A DNA stretch of 62,126 nt from JAGQRJ01 sp041402045. Lineage in GTDB: Bacteria > Planctomycetota > J058. The translations under genes were made by a program, and so were the position numbers. Below are positions 38,706-47,793 of the stretch, piece by piece (within the stretch, counting starts at the first letter, position 1; each line of letters starts with the position of its first letter). The DNA lies in assembly GCA_041402045.1 (NCBI GenBank), contig JAWKSZ010000048.1:1-62126 (forward strand). The letters run 5' to 3'. The notes beneath the pieces are model-generated. The model was given only the letters and a program-made list of their open reading frames with translations. It made no database searches and was not told the origin of the DNA.

Positions 38706-41700
38706 ATGCTCTCCCGCTTTTTCATCGAGCGCCCCGTCCTCTCGGTGGTGCTCTCGCTCCTGATCGTGATCGTGGGCCTGGCGGCGATCTGGATCCTCCC
38801 GGTCGCGCGCTACCCCGAGATCACCCCCCCTACGGTCCAGATCCGCGCGGTCTACCCCGGCGCGGACGCCCAGACGGTGGCCGAGTCGGTGGCCGCCCCG
38901 ATCGAGCAGCAGCTCGGCGGGGTCAAGGACCTGATCTACTACCAGAGCCAGTGCAGCAACGACGGCTCGTGCACGATCACCGTGACCTTCGAGATCGGCA
39001 CCGACCAGGACCTGGCCGCGATCGAGGTGCAGAACCGGCTGAGCATCGCCGAGCCGATCCTGCCCCAGGAGGTCGTGCGCCAGGGCCTGACCGTGATCAA
39101 GGTCTCGAGCTCGATCCTGGGCGTCGTGACCATGGAGGCCGACGACCCGCGCTACGACGACATCTTCCTGGGCAACTACGCCACGATCAACCTCCTGGAC
39201 CGGCTCAAGCGGGTGCAGGGCGTGGGCGACGCCACCGTGTTCGGCTCCCGCGACTACGCCATGCGGGTGTGGCTGAACCCGGACCAGCTCGCCGCGCGCG
39301 GGCTGACCGTCTCCGACGTCACCGGCCGCCTGCGCGAGCAGAACGCGGTGTTCCCCGCGGGCACGATCAACCAGCGCCCGACCCAGGGCGAGACCCAGCT
39401 CAGCCTGCCCGTGCTCACCCGCGGCCGGCTGTCCGACCCCGCCGAGTTCGAGGACGTCGTCCTGCGGGCAGACCCCGACGGCAGCCGGCTCAAGCTCAAG
39501 GACGTGGCCCGGGTCGAGCTCGGCGCCCGCGGCTACAGCCTCATGGGCCGCTACAACGGGCAGCCCACGACGCTCATGCTGATCACGCTCCAGACCGGCG
39601 CCAACGCGCTGGACACCATGGACGCGGTCAAGGCCGAGCTGACCGAGGCCCAGAAGTCGTTCCCCGCCGGCGTGCGCTGGCGCGTGCCCTACGACACCAC
39701 GACCTTCGTGCGCGAGTCGGTGGCGGAGGTGATCAAGACCCTGCTCGAGGCGGTGGGGCTCGTGATCCTGATCGTGTTCGTGTTCCTCCAGTCCTGGCGC
39801 GCCGCGCTGATCCCGCTCCTGGCGGTGCCGGTGGCGGTGATCGGCACCTTCGCCGGCATGTTCCTGCTGGGCTTCTCGATCAACACCCTGACCCTGTTCG
39901 GGCTCGTGCTCGCGATCGGGATCGTGGTCGACGACGCGATCATCGTGGTCGAGAACGTGGAGCGGATCATGCACGAGGAGCAGCTCCCCGTGCGCCAGGC
40001 CACGATCAAGGCCATGCAGCAGGTCACCGGCCCGGTGATCGCGATCGTGCTCGTGCTGGCCGCGGTGTTCGTGCCCGTGGCCTTCCTCGGCGGGCTCACC
40101 GGACAGATGTACCGCCAGTTCGCGATCACGATCGCGGTCTCGGTGGCGATCTCCGGATTCGTGGCGTTGACCCTCAGCCCCGCGCTGTGCGGCATGCTGC
40201 TCAAGCCCAGCCACGGGCCGAAGAACGTCCTGTTCCGCGCCTTCGACCGCGCCTTCGCCGTGGCCACGTCCGGCTACACCGCGGGGGTCCAGCTCGCGAT
40301 CCGCTTCGGGTTCGCGACCCTCGTGCTGTTCGCCGCGCTGTGCTTCGCGACCTACCGCCTGAGCAACGTCGTGCCCGGCGGGTTCCTGCCCGACGAGGAC
40401 CAGGGCTACGTGATCGCGATCGTGATGCTCCCCGACGGCGCCTCCATGGACCGCACCCAGCGCGTGATCCGGCAGGCCGAGGGCTTCTTCAAGCAGCACC
40501 CGGCGGTCGAGCACGTGGTGTGCCTCGCGGGCTACGACATCCTCGCCGGCGGCGCGGCCAGCTCGAACACCGCCGTGATCTTCGTCCCGCTCAAGCCGTT
40601 CGAGGAGCGCTACGAGCAGGGGCTGACCGCGGGCAAGCTGATCCAGGACGCGCAGGCCCTGTTCGGGATCGTGTCGGACGGGCTCGTGCTCTGTATCAAC
40701 CCGCCCGCGATCCAGGGCCTCGGCTCGCGCTCCGGGTTCACGGTCGAGATCGAGCAGCGCGGCGGGGGGACCGCCGCCGACCTGGCCCAGGCGGTCAGCC
40801 AGTTCATGGGCGCCGCCAGCGAGCGCCCCGAGCTCGTGGGCCTGACCTCGACCATGCGCGTGGGCTCGCCCCAGGTGTTCCTGGACATCGACCGCGCCAA
40901 GGCTCAGGTCCTGGGGATCCCGCTCCCCAACGTGTTCGAGCCGCTGCAGGCCTACTTCGGCTCGCTCTACGTCAACGACTTCAACCGCTTCGGCCGGATC
41001 TGGCGGGTCATGGCCCAGGCCGAGAGCGAGTTCCGCGACTCCCCCCGGGACATCGAGCGGATCTACGTGCGCAACGACCAGGGTCAGCAGGTGCCGCTCT
41101 CGGCGATCGTGGACACGAAGTGGCAGGTGGGGCCGAACGTGTTCCCGCGCTTCAACGGCTACCCCGCGGTCGAGGTCACCGGCTCCCCAGGGGCCGGGCT
41201 GAGCAGCGGCCAGGCCATGGAGGTCGTGCGCGAGGTCGCCGCCGAGGCGCTGCCCCCGGGCTACGGGATCGAGTGGTCGAGCGCCTCCTACCAGGAGATC
41301 AAGGCCGGCAACCAGGCGCCGGTGGTCCTCGCCTTCGGGCTCTTGATCGTGTTCCTGATCCTCGCGGCGCAGTACGAGCGCTGGAGCCTGCCGGTGGCGG
41401 TGCTGCTGGGCGTGCCCCTGGCCGTCCTCGGCGCGCTGATCGCGGTGTGGTCCCGGGGCTACGCCCAGGACATCTACTTCCAGGTCGGGCTCCTGACCCT
41501 GGTCGGGCTCTCGGCCAAGAACGCGATCCTGATCGTCGAGTTCTGCGCCGAGCTGCGCGCCGAGGGCTACACCGCGGCGGAGGCCGCGATCGCGGCGGCG
41601 CGCCTGCGCTTCCGCCCGATCGTCATGACCTCCTTCGCCTTCGTGCTCGGCGTCGTGCCCCTGGCCCTGGCCACCGGCGCCGGCGCCGCCGGGCGCCGCT

Positions 41701-41831
41701 CGATCGGGACCGGGGTGATCGGCGGCATGCTCGCCGCCACCTGCCTCGCGATCTTCTTCGTCCCGCTGTTCTACGTCGTGGTGGAGCGCGCGGCCGGCTG
41801 GCTGCGGCCGGGGGCCGAGAACGCCGGTTAG
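38706..41831 (+). CDS. RND (HAE1) multidrug efflux transporter, AcrB-like
   Basis: 1041 residues, normal for AcrB/MexB relatives. Twelve membrane helices; the proton-relay Asp pair is present in helix 4 (AIGIVVDDAIIVVENVERIM). Other family motifs: FIERPVLSVVLSLLIVIVGL at the N-terminus, ARYPEITPPTVQI, FPAGTINQRPTQGE, and the second-half RSIGTGVIGGMLAATCLAIF. It directly follows the fusion-protein stop (TGA then ATG). Substrates cannot be told from sequence; hydrophobic drugs are typical of HAE1 pumps. Confidence 0.96.
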   Translation: MLSRFFIERPVLSVVLSLLIVIVGLAAIWILPVARYPEITPPTVQIRAVYPGADAQTVAESVAAPIEQQLGGVKDLIYYQSQCSNDGSCTITVTFEIGTDQDLAAIEVQNRLSIAEPILPQEVVRQGLTVIKVSSSILGVVTMEADDPRYDDIFLGNYATINLLDRLKRVQGVGDATVFGSRDYAMRVWLNPDQLAARGLTVSDVTGRLREQNAVFPAGTINQRPTQGETQLSLPVLTRGRLSDPAEFEDVVLRADPDGSRLKLKDVARVELGARGYSLMGRYNGQPTTLMLITLQTGANALDTMDAVKAELTEAQKSFPAGVRWRVPYDTTTFVRESVAEVIKTLLEAVGLVILIVFVFLQSWRAALIPLLAVPVAVIGTFAGMFLLGFSINTLTLFGLVLAIGIVVDDAIIVVENVERIMHEEQLPVRQATIKAMQQVTGPVIAIVLVLAAVFVPVAFLGGLTGQMYRQFAITIAVSVAISGFVALTLSPALCGMLLKPSHGPKNVLFRAFDRAFAVATSGYTAGVQLAIRFGFATLVLFAALCFATYRLSNVVPGGFLPDEDQGYVIAIVMLPDGASMDRTQRVIRQAEGFFKQHPAVEHVVCLAGYDILAGGAASSNTAVIFVPLKPFEERYEQGLTAGKLIQDAQALFGIVSDGLVLCINPPAIQGLGSRSGFTVEIEQRGGGTAADLAQAVSQFMGAASERPELVGLTSTMRVGSPQVFLDIDRAKAQVLGIPLPNVFEPLQAYFGSLYVNDFNRFGRIWRVMAQAESEFRDSPRDIERIYVRNDQGQQVPLSAIVDTKWQVGPNVFPRFNGYPAVEVTGSPGAGLSSGQAMEVVREVAAEALPPGYGIEWSSASYQEIKAGNQAPVVLAFGLLIVFLILAAQYERWSLPVAVLLGVPLAVLGALIAVWSRGYAQDIYFQVGLLTLVGLSAKNAILIVEFCAELRAEGYTAAEAAIAAARLRFRPIVMTSFAFVLGVVPLALATGAGAAGRRSIGTGVIGGMLAATCLAIFFVPLFYVVVERAAGWLRPGAENAG

Positions 41832-41879
41832 CGCTGGCGTATCCAAGACTTATCGACCCGCGCAGGGCCCGGCCGCCGC

Positions 41880-41912
41880 GCCCGATGAACCGACACGAAC
41901 GGTTGATCGGGC
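41880..41912 (+). terminator. Hairpin after the RND operon
   Basis: GCCCGAT at 41880 pairs with ATCGGGC ending at 41912, with ACCG/CGGT as an inner stem around ACACGAA. It lies 49 bp after the transporter stop. No long T-run follows, so it may be Rho-aided. Confidence 0.45.
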
Positions 41913-41931
41913 TGCGGTGTGGCCGTAAACT
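41903..41931 (+). promoter_or_regulatory. Sigma-70-like promoter of the HhH-GPD-like gene
   Basis: TTGATC (41903-41908), a 17 bp spacer and TAAACT (41926-41931) lie 18 bp before the GTG at 41950. The -35 box overlaps the descending arm of the efflux terminator hairpin. Confidence 0.55.
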
Positions 41932-41949
41932 GCGCCACCTTCTGGGGGT

Positions 41950-42633
41950 GTGGCCGTGGCGACCGCCGTTCGTGACAAAGCAAAGAAGTTCCACCGCTTC
42001 GTCAAGGGGCTCAAGGCCAAGCACGCCCAGGCGTTGTTGGGCAAGGAGCACTCCCTCCTCGACCGGCTGGTGTTCTACCTGCTGTCCTACGGCAACAACG
42101 CGGCCAACGCCAAGAAGGCGCTCAAGACCTTCACTGACACCGAGCAGTTCGTGAGCTGGAACGAGGTCCGCGTCGCCACCGAGCGCGAGATCGCCGACGT
42201 GCTCACCGAGGCCAAGGTCGCCCCCGCCGACTTCCTCGCCCCGCGCCTGAAGCAAATGCTGCAGAAGGTGTTCGAGGAGGCCGACGACACCGGCTTCGAG
42301 CCGCTGCTCGAGCGCCTGAACGAGCCCGAGAAGGCCGCCGATCGCAAGAAGATCAGCGACGACATCAAGAAGTGGGTGCAGACCCTCCCCGGGCTGCCCG
42401 CCTGGGCGCCGACGTACATCCTGGTCGGCCTGGGCCTGGAGAAGACCCTCCCCTGGGACCCCCACACCGAGGCCGTGCTGGAGGAGCTCAAGCTGCTCCC
42501 GGCCAAGTCGACCCTGGCCCAGAAGAAGCGCCTGGCGAAGGCCCTGCTCGAGGGCCTGCCCGACGACCTCGGGCCCCTCGAGGTGCACCACCTCCTGGTC
42601 GAGTACATGAAGAAGGGCACGAAGAAGAAGTAG
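41950..42633 (+). CDS. Possible HhH-GPD (endonuclease III-like) protein
   Basis: 227 residues from a GTG after TCTGGGGG; a second in-frame GTG lies two codons on. It is all-helical and Lys-rich. The order of segments (LLDRLVFYLLSYGNNAANAKKALK; PRLKQMLQKVFEE; WVQTLPGLPAWAPTYILVGL, where an HhH would lie; LPWDPHTEAVLEELKLL, like the VDTHV segment) resembles endonuclease III. The catalytic Lys/Asp and the iron-sulfur Cys cluster are not evident, so it may be a catalytically dead or divergent relative. It stands alone before yebC. Confidence 0.6.
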   Translation: MAVATAVRDKAKKFHRFVKGLKAKHAQALLGKEHSLLDRLVFYLLSYGNNAANAKKALKTFTDTEQFVSWNEVRVATEREIADVLTEAKVAPADFLAPRLKQMLQKVFEEADDTGFEPLLERLNEPEKAADRKKISDDIKKWVQTLPGLPAWAPTYILVGLGLEKTLPWDPHTEAVLEELKLLPAKSTLAQKKRLAKALLEGLPDDLGPLEVHHLLVEYMKKGTKKK

Positions 42634-42702
42634 CCGCCTCGCGCGGCCACGTGCCCCGGACTACGCTCACCTAGAGCCACGCGCTCAGTTCAGGAGGACC
42701 CC

Positions 42703-43422
42703 ATGGCCGGGCATAGCCACTGGGCAGGGATCAAGCATCACAAGGCCGCACAGGACAAGAAGCGCGCCAAGCACTTCTCGAAGTTCTCGAAGGCGATCAT
42801 GGTCGCCGCCAAGGAGGGCGGGGGCGACCCCGACCAGAACCTGTCCCTGCGCTACGCGATCGACCGCGCCAAGGCGGGCAACATGCCCAACGACTCGATC
42901 GACCGCGCGATCAAGAAGGGCACCGGGGAGTTCGGCGACAAGCGCTTCGAGGACGTGATCTACGAGGGCTACGGCCCCGGCGGCGTGGCGCTCATGGTCG
43001 AGGCGCTGACCGACAACCGCAACCGCACCGCCCCCGAGATGCGCTTCATCTTCTCCAAGCACGGGGGCAACATGGCGAACCAGGGCGCGGTGGCGTTCAT
43101 GTTCGATCGCCAGGGCCTGCTCGCGATCGAGGGCGCCGACTTCGACGAGGTGTTCATGGTCGCCGCCGAGGCCGGCGCCGACGACGTCTCCAACGAGGAC
43201 GGCATGGTCGCGATCACCACCCCGCCCGAGGCCTTCGCCAAGGTCAAGCAGGCGCTGGTCGACGCCAACTACACGCTGTCCACCGCCGAGCTGGCCTTCG
43301 TGCCCCAGAACTACGTGACGCCGGACCCCAGCGACGTGCAGGCGATCGAGAACCTGATCAACGCGCTCGAGGACAACGACGACGTGCAGACGGTCCACCA
43401 CAACTGGCAGCCCGCGGAGTAG
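42703..43422 (+). CDS. yebC: YebC/PmpR family protein (TACO1-like)
   Basis: 239 residues, full length, ATG with CAGGAGG. The family opening is intact (AGHSHWAGIKHHKAAQDKKR) with YEGYGPGGVALMVEALTDNR, the acidic central surface, and a C-terminal SDVQAIENLINALEDNDDVQ. YebC family members were long called transcription regulators; recent work links them to ribosome rescue at proline stretches. It starts an operon with the PPIase-like gene 2 bp downstream. Confidence 0.97.
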   Translation: MAGHSHWAGIKHHKAAQDKKRAKHFSKFSKAIMVAAKEGGGDPDQNLSLRYAIDRAKAGNMPNDSIDRAIKKGTGEFGDKRFEDVIYEGYGPGGVALMVEALTDNRNRTAPEMRFIFSKHGGNMANQGAVAFMFDRQGLLAIEGADFDEVFMVAAEAGADDVSNEDGMVAITTPPEAFAKVKQALVDANYTLSTAELAFVPQNYVTPDPSDVQAIENLINALEDNDDVQTVHHNWQPAE

Positions 43423-43424
43423 GC

Positions 43425-44324
43425 GTGCTGGGTCGCGCCGCGCTGCTGGGAGTCCTGACCGTCGCGCTCGCCGCGGCCCAGGACGTCCCCCAAGACGCCT
43501 ACGCTGCGATCGGGAGCGACCTGGTCGTGAGCAAGAAGGCGGTGCACTCGCTCAGCCAGCTCACCAAGTGGCCGCCGGCCCAGGCCCTCGAAGAGCTGGT
43601 GCGCAACGCCGTGCTGCGCCAGGGCCTGACCGAGCGCGGCGTCGACGTGGACGCCGTCGACCCCGACGAGCTGGCTCAGGTCAAGACGAGCATGCTCGGC
43701 CGGGGGATCCCGGCCGAGGCCCTCGAGCTCCTCGACCTCGAGGCCATGGTCGCGTTCTCGCTCTACGCCCGCGGGCAGGTCGATCCCGCCGAGGCCGAGC
43801 AGTTCTACACCGACTTCGGCTGGCGCCTGTTCGGCCGCGTGCGGGCCCGGGTGATCCAGCTCGAGACGAGCTCGGTGCGCACCCACGAGCAGGCGGGGGA
43901 GACCCTCAGCGCGCTGGCCGAGGAGCTGGGGGAGGGCGTCGACGACGCGACCTTCGCCCAGAAGGCGGCCGAGCTCTCCGAGGGCCCCTTCGCCAAGCTC
44001 GAGCGCGGGGACACCGAGTGGTTCAGCGCCCGCGGGGTGAGCGCGCTCGGCAGCGCGATCCCGCTCGCGATCGTCGAGGCCTGCTTCCGCAAGCGCGAGC
44101 CGGGGCTGATCTCCGCCCCGCTGCGAGGCAAGGTCGGCGTCTATTTGGTGCGGGTGACCGCCGTGGCGCCGCCCCCGCCCTTCGCCGAGCTGAACGAGGT
44201 CGAGCGCACCTACGTGCTCGACCTCGTGGCCAGCCAGAGCCCGAGCCGGCGCGGGCTGACCCGCGAGTTCCTGGACGGCGTGCCCGTGCGCTACGCCCCC
44301 GACGCCCCCGGGCGAGGGCGCTGA
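43425..44324 (+). CDS. Exported parvulin-like peptidyl-prolyl isomerase homologue
   Basis: 299 residues from a GTG 2 bp after the yebC stop. There is a Sec signal peptide (LLGVLTVALAAAQD), a helical SurA-type N-terminus and a C-terminal parvulin-like segment (GDTEWFSARGVSALGSAIPL, ACFRKREPGLISAPLRGKVG, VYLVRVTAV) that keeps the fold pattern but few active-site residues. It may be a periplasmic chaperone for outer-membrane proteins. It is followed 4 bp later by the FGE-domain gene. Confidence 0.7.
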   Translation: MLGRAALLGVLTVALAAAQDVPQDAYAAIGSDLVVSKKAVHSLSQLTKWPPAQALEELVRNAVLRQGLTERGVDVDAVDPDELAQVKTSMLGRGIPAEALELLDLEAMVAFSLYARGQVDPAEAEQFYTDFGWRLFGRVRARVIQLETSSVRTHEQAGETLSALAEELGEGVDDATFAQKAAELSEGPFAKLERGDTEWFSARGVSALGSAIPLAIVEACFRKREPGLISAPLRGKVGVYLVRVTAVAPPPPFAELNEVERTYVLDLVASQSPSRRGLTREFLDGVPVRYAPDAPGRGR

Positions 44325-44328
44325 CGCG

Positions 44329-45807
44329 GTGAAGATCGGGCACCTGGCGGCAGGGATCGTGCTCCTCGGCGGCGCCGCCGCCGCGGGGGCCGTGTTCCTG
44401 CGCGACAAGGCAGCCCTCGGCAAGGCCCGCCTCGCGGGCAAGGCGGCGAGCGAGTCCCTCGCCGCCGGCGACGTCGCCGCCGCGCAGTCGGCCTTCGGCG
44501 ACATGTGGGAGCGGGCGAGCCGCGTGGGTCGGCTCACCGGCCAGGCTCCCGCCGCGCAGGAGCTGCAGGCCGAGGCCCGCGACGCGCTCCTGGACCTGGC
44601 CCTGCTCGAGGGCCCCGAGCGCGAGCGCCTGGCCGCTCTCGACGAGGACGGGACGCTCCTCGGCGCCCCGTACCCCGAGCGCGAGGCCCTCGAGGCCGAG
44701 CTCTGGGCCCAGAGCGCCGAGCGCGCCCTGCGCGCCGAGGGCACCGCCGCGGCGCGAGACCTGCTCGCGCGGGCCGAGAAGGCGGGGGCCCCTGCCAGCC
44801 GGCTCGACCCGCTGCGCGCCGAGCTCGCCGCCCGCGACGCCCTGCTCCAGGCCGAGCAGGCGGCGCGGGAAGGGCGCTTCGCCGACGCCGCGCAGCTGCT
44901 GGAGCGCGCCCAGGTCGAGGGCCTGGAGCTCCCCGACGCCGAGGCCCTCGGCGCGCGGATCGCCAAGCTCGAGACCGTGGCCAAGGACACCGCCGCCCTC
45001 GAGGCCTACACCCAGGCCCTCGAGGCCCTCGCCGCGCGGGTCCCCGCGGAGCTGGGCGTCCTGCGGGCCGAGGTCGAGGCGCTCTCGCCGCCGAGCCTGC
45101 GCGGCGGGCACCCCCAGGCCCTGGAGCAGGAGCGCGCGCTCGAGGCCCTGGCCAAGCGCCGCGCGCGGCTGCTGGAGCTGAGCGAGGCCTTCGCGGGCAT
45201 GGTCTTCGTGCGCTCGCTGGGTGACCGCGCGCTGTTCGTGGACCGGGCCGAGGTCACGAACGCCGACTTCGCCGCCTTCGTCGCGGCCGGCGGCTACACC
45301 CACGACGACCTGTGGTCGGCCCAGGGCCTGGCCCTGCGCCCGCGCTGCACCGACCTCGCCGGCAAGCCCGGCCCCAAGGGCTGGGACGGCGGGCCCCCCG
45401 CCGGCGCCGAGGACGAACCCGTGCGCCAGATCGGCCCCTACGAGGCCGAGGCCTACGCCGCCTGGGCCGCCAAGCGCCTGTTGAGCTTCGACGACTGGAC
45501 CCTGGCGGTCGACGGCCGCTGGCGCGGGGACTACGCCCCGGGCAAGGGCAACGTGCGCGAGGCCGAGGTCGGCGCCCCCACCGTCGCCGGCGCCAAGGAC
45601 GACGCCCCGGGCGCGGTGGACCTCTGCGGCAACGTGGCGGAGATCGCGCGCAAGAACGACGGGTTCGTGGCCCTGGGCGGCTCCTACCGCACGCCCTGGA
45701 GCGAAGCCAACCCCGCGCGGGCCACGCCCTTGCCCCCGACCCTGCGCGGGAGCGACGTCGGCTTCCGCTGCGCCCGTGAACTGGAGCTGCCGTGGGAACG
45801 AGACTGA
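44329..45807 (+). CDS. Membrane-anchored FGE-sulfatase-domain protein with coiled-coil region
   Basis: 492 residues from a GTG. An N-terminal membrane helix (GIVLLGGAAAAGAVFL) is followed by a long Ala/Glu/Arg-rich helical region of repeated alpha-hairpins (about 35-280) and a C-terminal formylglycine-generating-enzyme fold (about 285-492): FAGMVFVRSLGDRALFVDRA, EVTNADFAAFVAAGGYTHDD, AYAAWAAKRL, DLCGNVAEI and a terminal GSDVGFRCARE. The catalytic Cys pair of true FGE is not seen, so it is likely a binding domain as in many planctomycete homologues. It overlaps the next gene by 16 bp. Confidence 0.8.
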   Translation: MKIGHLAAGIVLLGGAAAAGAVFLRDKAALGKARLAGKAASESLAAGDVAAAQSAFGDMWERASRVGRLTGQAPAAQELQAEARDALLDLALLEGPERERLAALDEDGTLLGAPYPEREALEAELWAQSAERALRAEGTAAARDLLARAEKAGAPASRLDPLRAELAARDALLQAEQAAREGRFADAAQLLERAQVEGLELPDAEALGARIAKLETVAKDTAALEAYTQALEALAARVPAELGVLRAEVEALSPPSLRGGHPQALEQERALEALAKRRARLLELSEAFAGMVFVRSLGDRALFVDRAEVTNADFAAFVAAGGYTHDDLWSAQGLALRPRCTDLAGKPGPKGWDGGPPAGAEDEPVRQIGPYEAEAYAAWAAKRLLSFDDWTLAVDGRWRGDYAPGKGNVREAEVGAPTVAGAKDDAPGAVDLCGNVAEIARKNDGFVALGGSYRTPWSEANPARATPLPPTLRGSDVGFRCARELELPWERD

Positions 45808-47267
45808 GCCGCGCCGCTGCGCTGACCCTCCTCTGCGTCGCCCTCGGCGGCTGCTCGAGCGCGCCGCCCCCCGAGACCAAGGACGTCCAGGCGGAGATCG
45901 ACGACATCCTCGTGCACTTCGCCAACCCCAACGAGGGCGAGCGCTGGCGCGCGCAGCTGCTCGAGGTCGCGCGCCGCGGCCAGCAGGAGCGCGCGACGAC
46001 CCTCGCCAGCCTCGACCGGGAATACACCCGCTCCTGGCGCCGGGGCGGCACCGGCAGCGCGTTGACCAACGCGGGGCGCCGCCGGGTCATGGAGGTCGTG
46101 ACCGAGCTCGGCGACGGCCAGGACACCCGCGCGCTCCTGACCAAGGGGCTGAAGGACGACGAGCCCAACGTGGTCGCCGCCGCCGCCCACGGGCTCGCGA
46201 GCTGGAACGACGCCGGCGGACTCGAGCGCCTGCTGACGGTCGCCCACAAGACCGAGGGCCCCGGGCGCGAGCACGCCCTCGCCGCCCTGGACGCCCTGGC
46301 GACGCCCACCGAGCGCGCGAGGTTCCTCGCCGCCCACACCGGCGACGACGCGGTCCTGTTCGCGGCGACCCTCGCCACCTTCCCCGAGGCCGCGGCCAAG
46401 CGCCGCGAGGCCCTGCAGCAGGTGGCCGAGGGTCACGCCAACGCCCACGCGCGGACCTTCGCGATCCAGGCCCTGAGCAAGCTGGGCGTGGCCCCGAGCG
46501 ACGTCGCCGCCGACGCGCTGCACGACGCCACGACCCGCCCCGCCGCCCTGCGCGCGCTGGAGAAGTCGGGGGACGCTGAAGCCCTCGCAGCGGAGCTGGC
46601 CACGAACCCCGCCGACGCCGACCGGGTGGCCGGGCACCTCTACCGGATCGAGCACGCCGAGGCCGCCGAGGCCGCGGCGCGCCTGGTCTCGGGGGACGCG
46701 CCTGACGACCTGCGCCTGATCGTGCTGCAGGAGGTGTTCGCCCCCGCCGCGACCAAGCGCCCCAGCGCCTACGCTGCGGGCCGGGGCAAGGCCGCGCTGG
46801 TGGAGGCCCTGCGCGGCGCGATCGAGCGCGAGCGCGGGCAGGCCCAGCGCGTGGCGGTCCTGGCCCTCGGTCGCCTGGGCGACCCCGCGATCGACGAGGG
46901 CTCGCTCCTGCGCCTGCAGGGCGGCTCGACCGAGCTCGACCGCGCCCTGCTCGTGGCCCTCGGGCACCTGGGCGGGGAGGTCGCCGCGGCCCACCTCCTG
47001 CTCTCCCTCGAGACCGAGCCCGAGCTGGGCGAGGCCGCGGGCGAAGGCCTGGTGGCCCTGGTCGAGGGCGGCCACGGCGAGGCGGTCTCCGGCGCGGACT
47101 TGCTCGCGCTCCTGGACCACGACCGCCAGGAGGTCCGCGAGCAAGCGCTGGCGATCCTCCAGGCCCTGGCCGGGAGCAAGGACGCCCGCGGCTACAAGCC
47201 GGGGGCCGATCGCGAGAGCCGCCAGCCCGGGATCGCCGCCTGGCGCGACTGGGTCCGCTCGCGGTAG
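45792..47267 (+). CDS. HEAT-repeat lipoprotein
   Basis: 491 residues from a GTG inside the end of the previous gene. It has a lipoprotein signal peptide (LTLLCVALGGC, lipobox LGGC) and then about ten HEAT-like helical pairs (DDEPNVVAAAAHGLASWNDA, HARTFAIQALSKLGV, AQRVAVLALGRLGDPAIDEG, LDRALLVALGHLGGEVAAAH, REQALAILQALAG). It is probably a periplasmic or outer-membrane scaffold. Last gene of the yebC unit; its stop is 38 bp before the giant inverted repeat. Confidence 0.8.
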   Translation: MGTRLSRAAALTLLCVALGGCSSAPPPETKDVQAEIDDILVHFANPNEGERWRAQLLEVARRGQQERATTLASLDREYTRSWRRGGTGSALTNAGRRRVMEVVTELGDGQDTRALLTKGLKDDEPNVVAAAAHGLASWNDAGGLERLLTVAHKTEGPGREHALAALDALATPTERARFLAAHTGDDAVLFAATLATFPEAAAKRREALQQVAEGHANAHARTFAIQALSKLGVAPSDVAADALHDATTRPAALRALEKSGDAEALAAELATNPADADRVAGHLYRIEHAEAAEAAARLVSGDAPDDLRLIVLQEVFAPAATKRPSAYAAGRGKAALVEALRGAIERERGQAQRVAVLALGRLGDPAIDEGSLLRLQGGSTELDRALLVALGHLGGEVAAAHLLLSLETEPELGEAAGEGLVALVEGGHGEAVSGADLLALLDHDRQEVREQALAILQALAGSKDARGYKPGADRESRQPGIAAWRDWVRSR

Positions 47268-47305
47268 CACGGCGAGCGCAGCTGCCCGCGCGTTCCTGCC
47301 GAATT

Positions 47306-47680
47306 GGAAGAAGGCATGAACCGCCAAGGCGCCAAGGACGCCAAGGCTCTGCCCACGCGCAAACGCGCCGGGGTCCAAGATCGAACCACCGCGCTCCGCT
47401 CGCGCGCAGTCGTGGCGCCCTTCGCCTGGCGCACCCGAAGACACCGAGCTCCGCCCACCCGGCGAACGAGAGGAGCTCCGCCGCGCGGTCCCGCGCTGGC
47501 GGAGCTGGATTCCGAGCGCGAGCGCTCTTGCGGAGCACGGTGTCCTCGGTGTTCTTCGCTTCGCACGTCCGCTCGGTCACGATCCAGCGGAGCTGGGTGG
47601 TTCAATCTCTGCGCCAGCGCGTGGACGGGCGAGCGGAGCCTTGGCGTCCTTGGCGTCCTTGGCGGTTCCTGCCGTCTTCC
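47306..47680. repeat. Giant imperfect palindrome (about 375 bp), MITE-like element
   Basis: The ends carry a near-identical inverted repeat of about 44 bp built on GAACCGCCAAGG and GACGCCAAGG (47306-47348 against 47637-47680). Matching continues inward (GAACCACC and GCTCCGCT in both arms) to a perfect apex: AGCTCCGCC (47474-47482) with GGCGGAGCT (47498-47506). No ORF with coding character lies inside. It occupies most of the 526 bp gap between the HEAT lipoprotein gene and the RMD1-like gene. Outside it I see only the stretch 47681-47793, which holds nothing recognisable. Confidence 0.75.
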
Positions 47681-47793
47681 GGCTCCGAGGCACGGAGGCT
47701 GCGACCTGCGCGGTTCACCCAACAGCCTCACGACCACGGGCACGAAGCCCCGCCCCTCCCCTCCCGCTCCCGGATCGAGTATGACCTAGGGCA

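Noticed and set aside
37053..41846. A 1597-codon minus-strand frame opposite the RND genes
   Set aside because: Its sequence is His/Asp/Arg/Gly-rich antisense noise; the forward strand encodes a standard tripartite pump.
47370..47400. tRNA T-arm-like sequence GATCGAACCACC
   Set aside because: No acceptor stem, anticodon arm or CCA context can be built; it is part of the palindromic arms.
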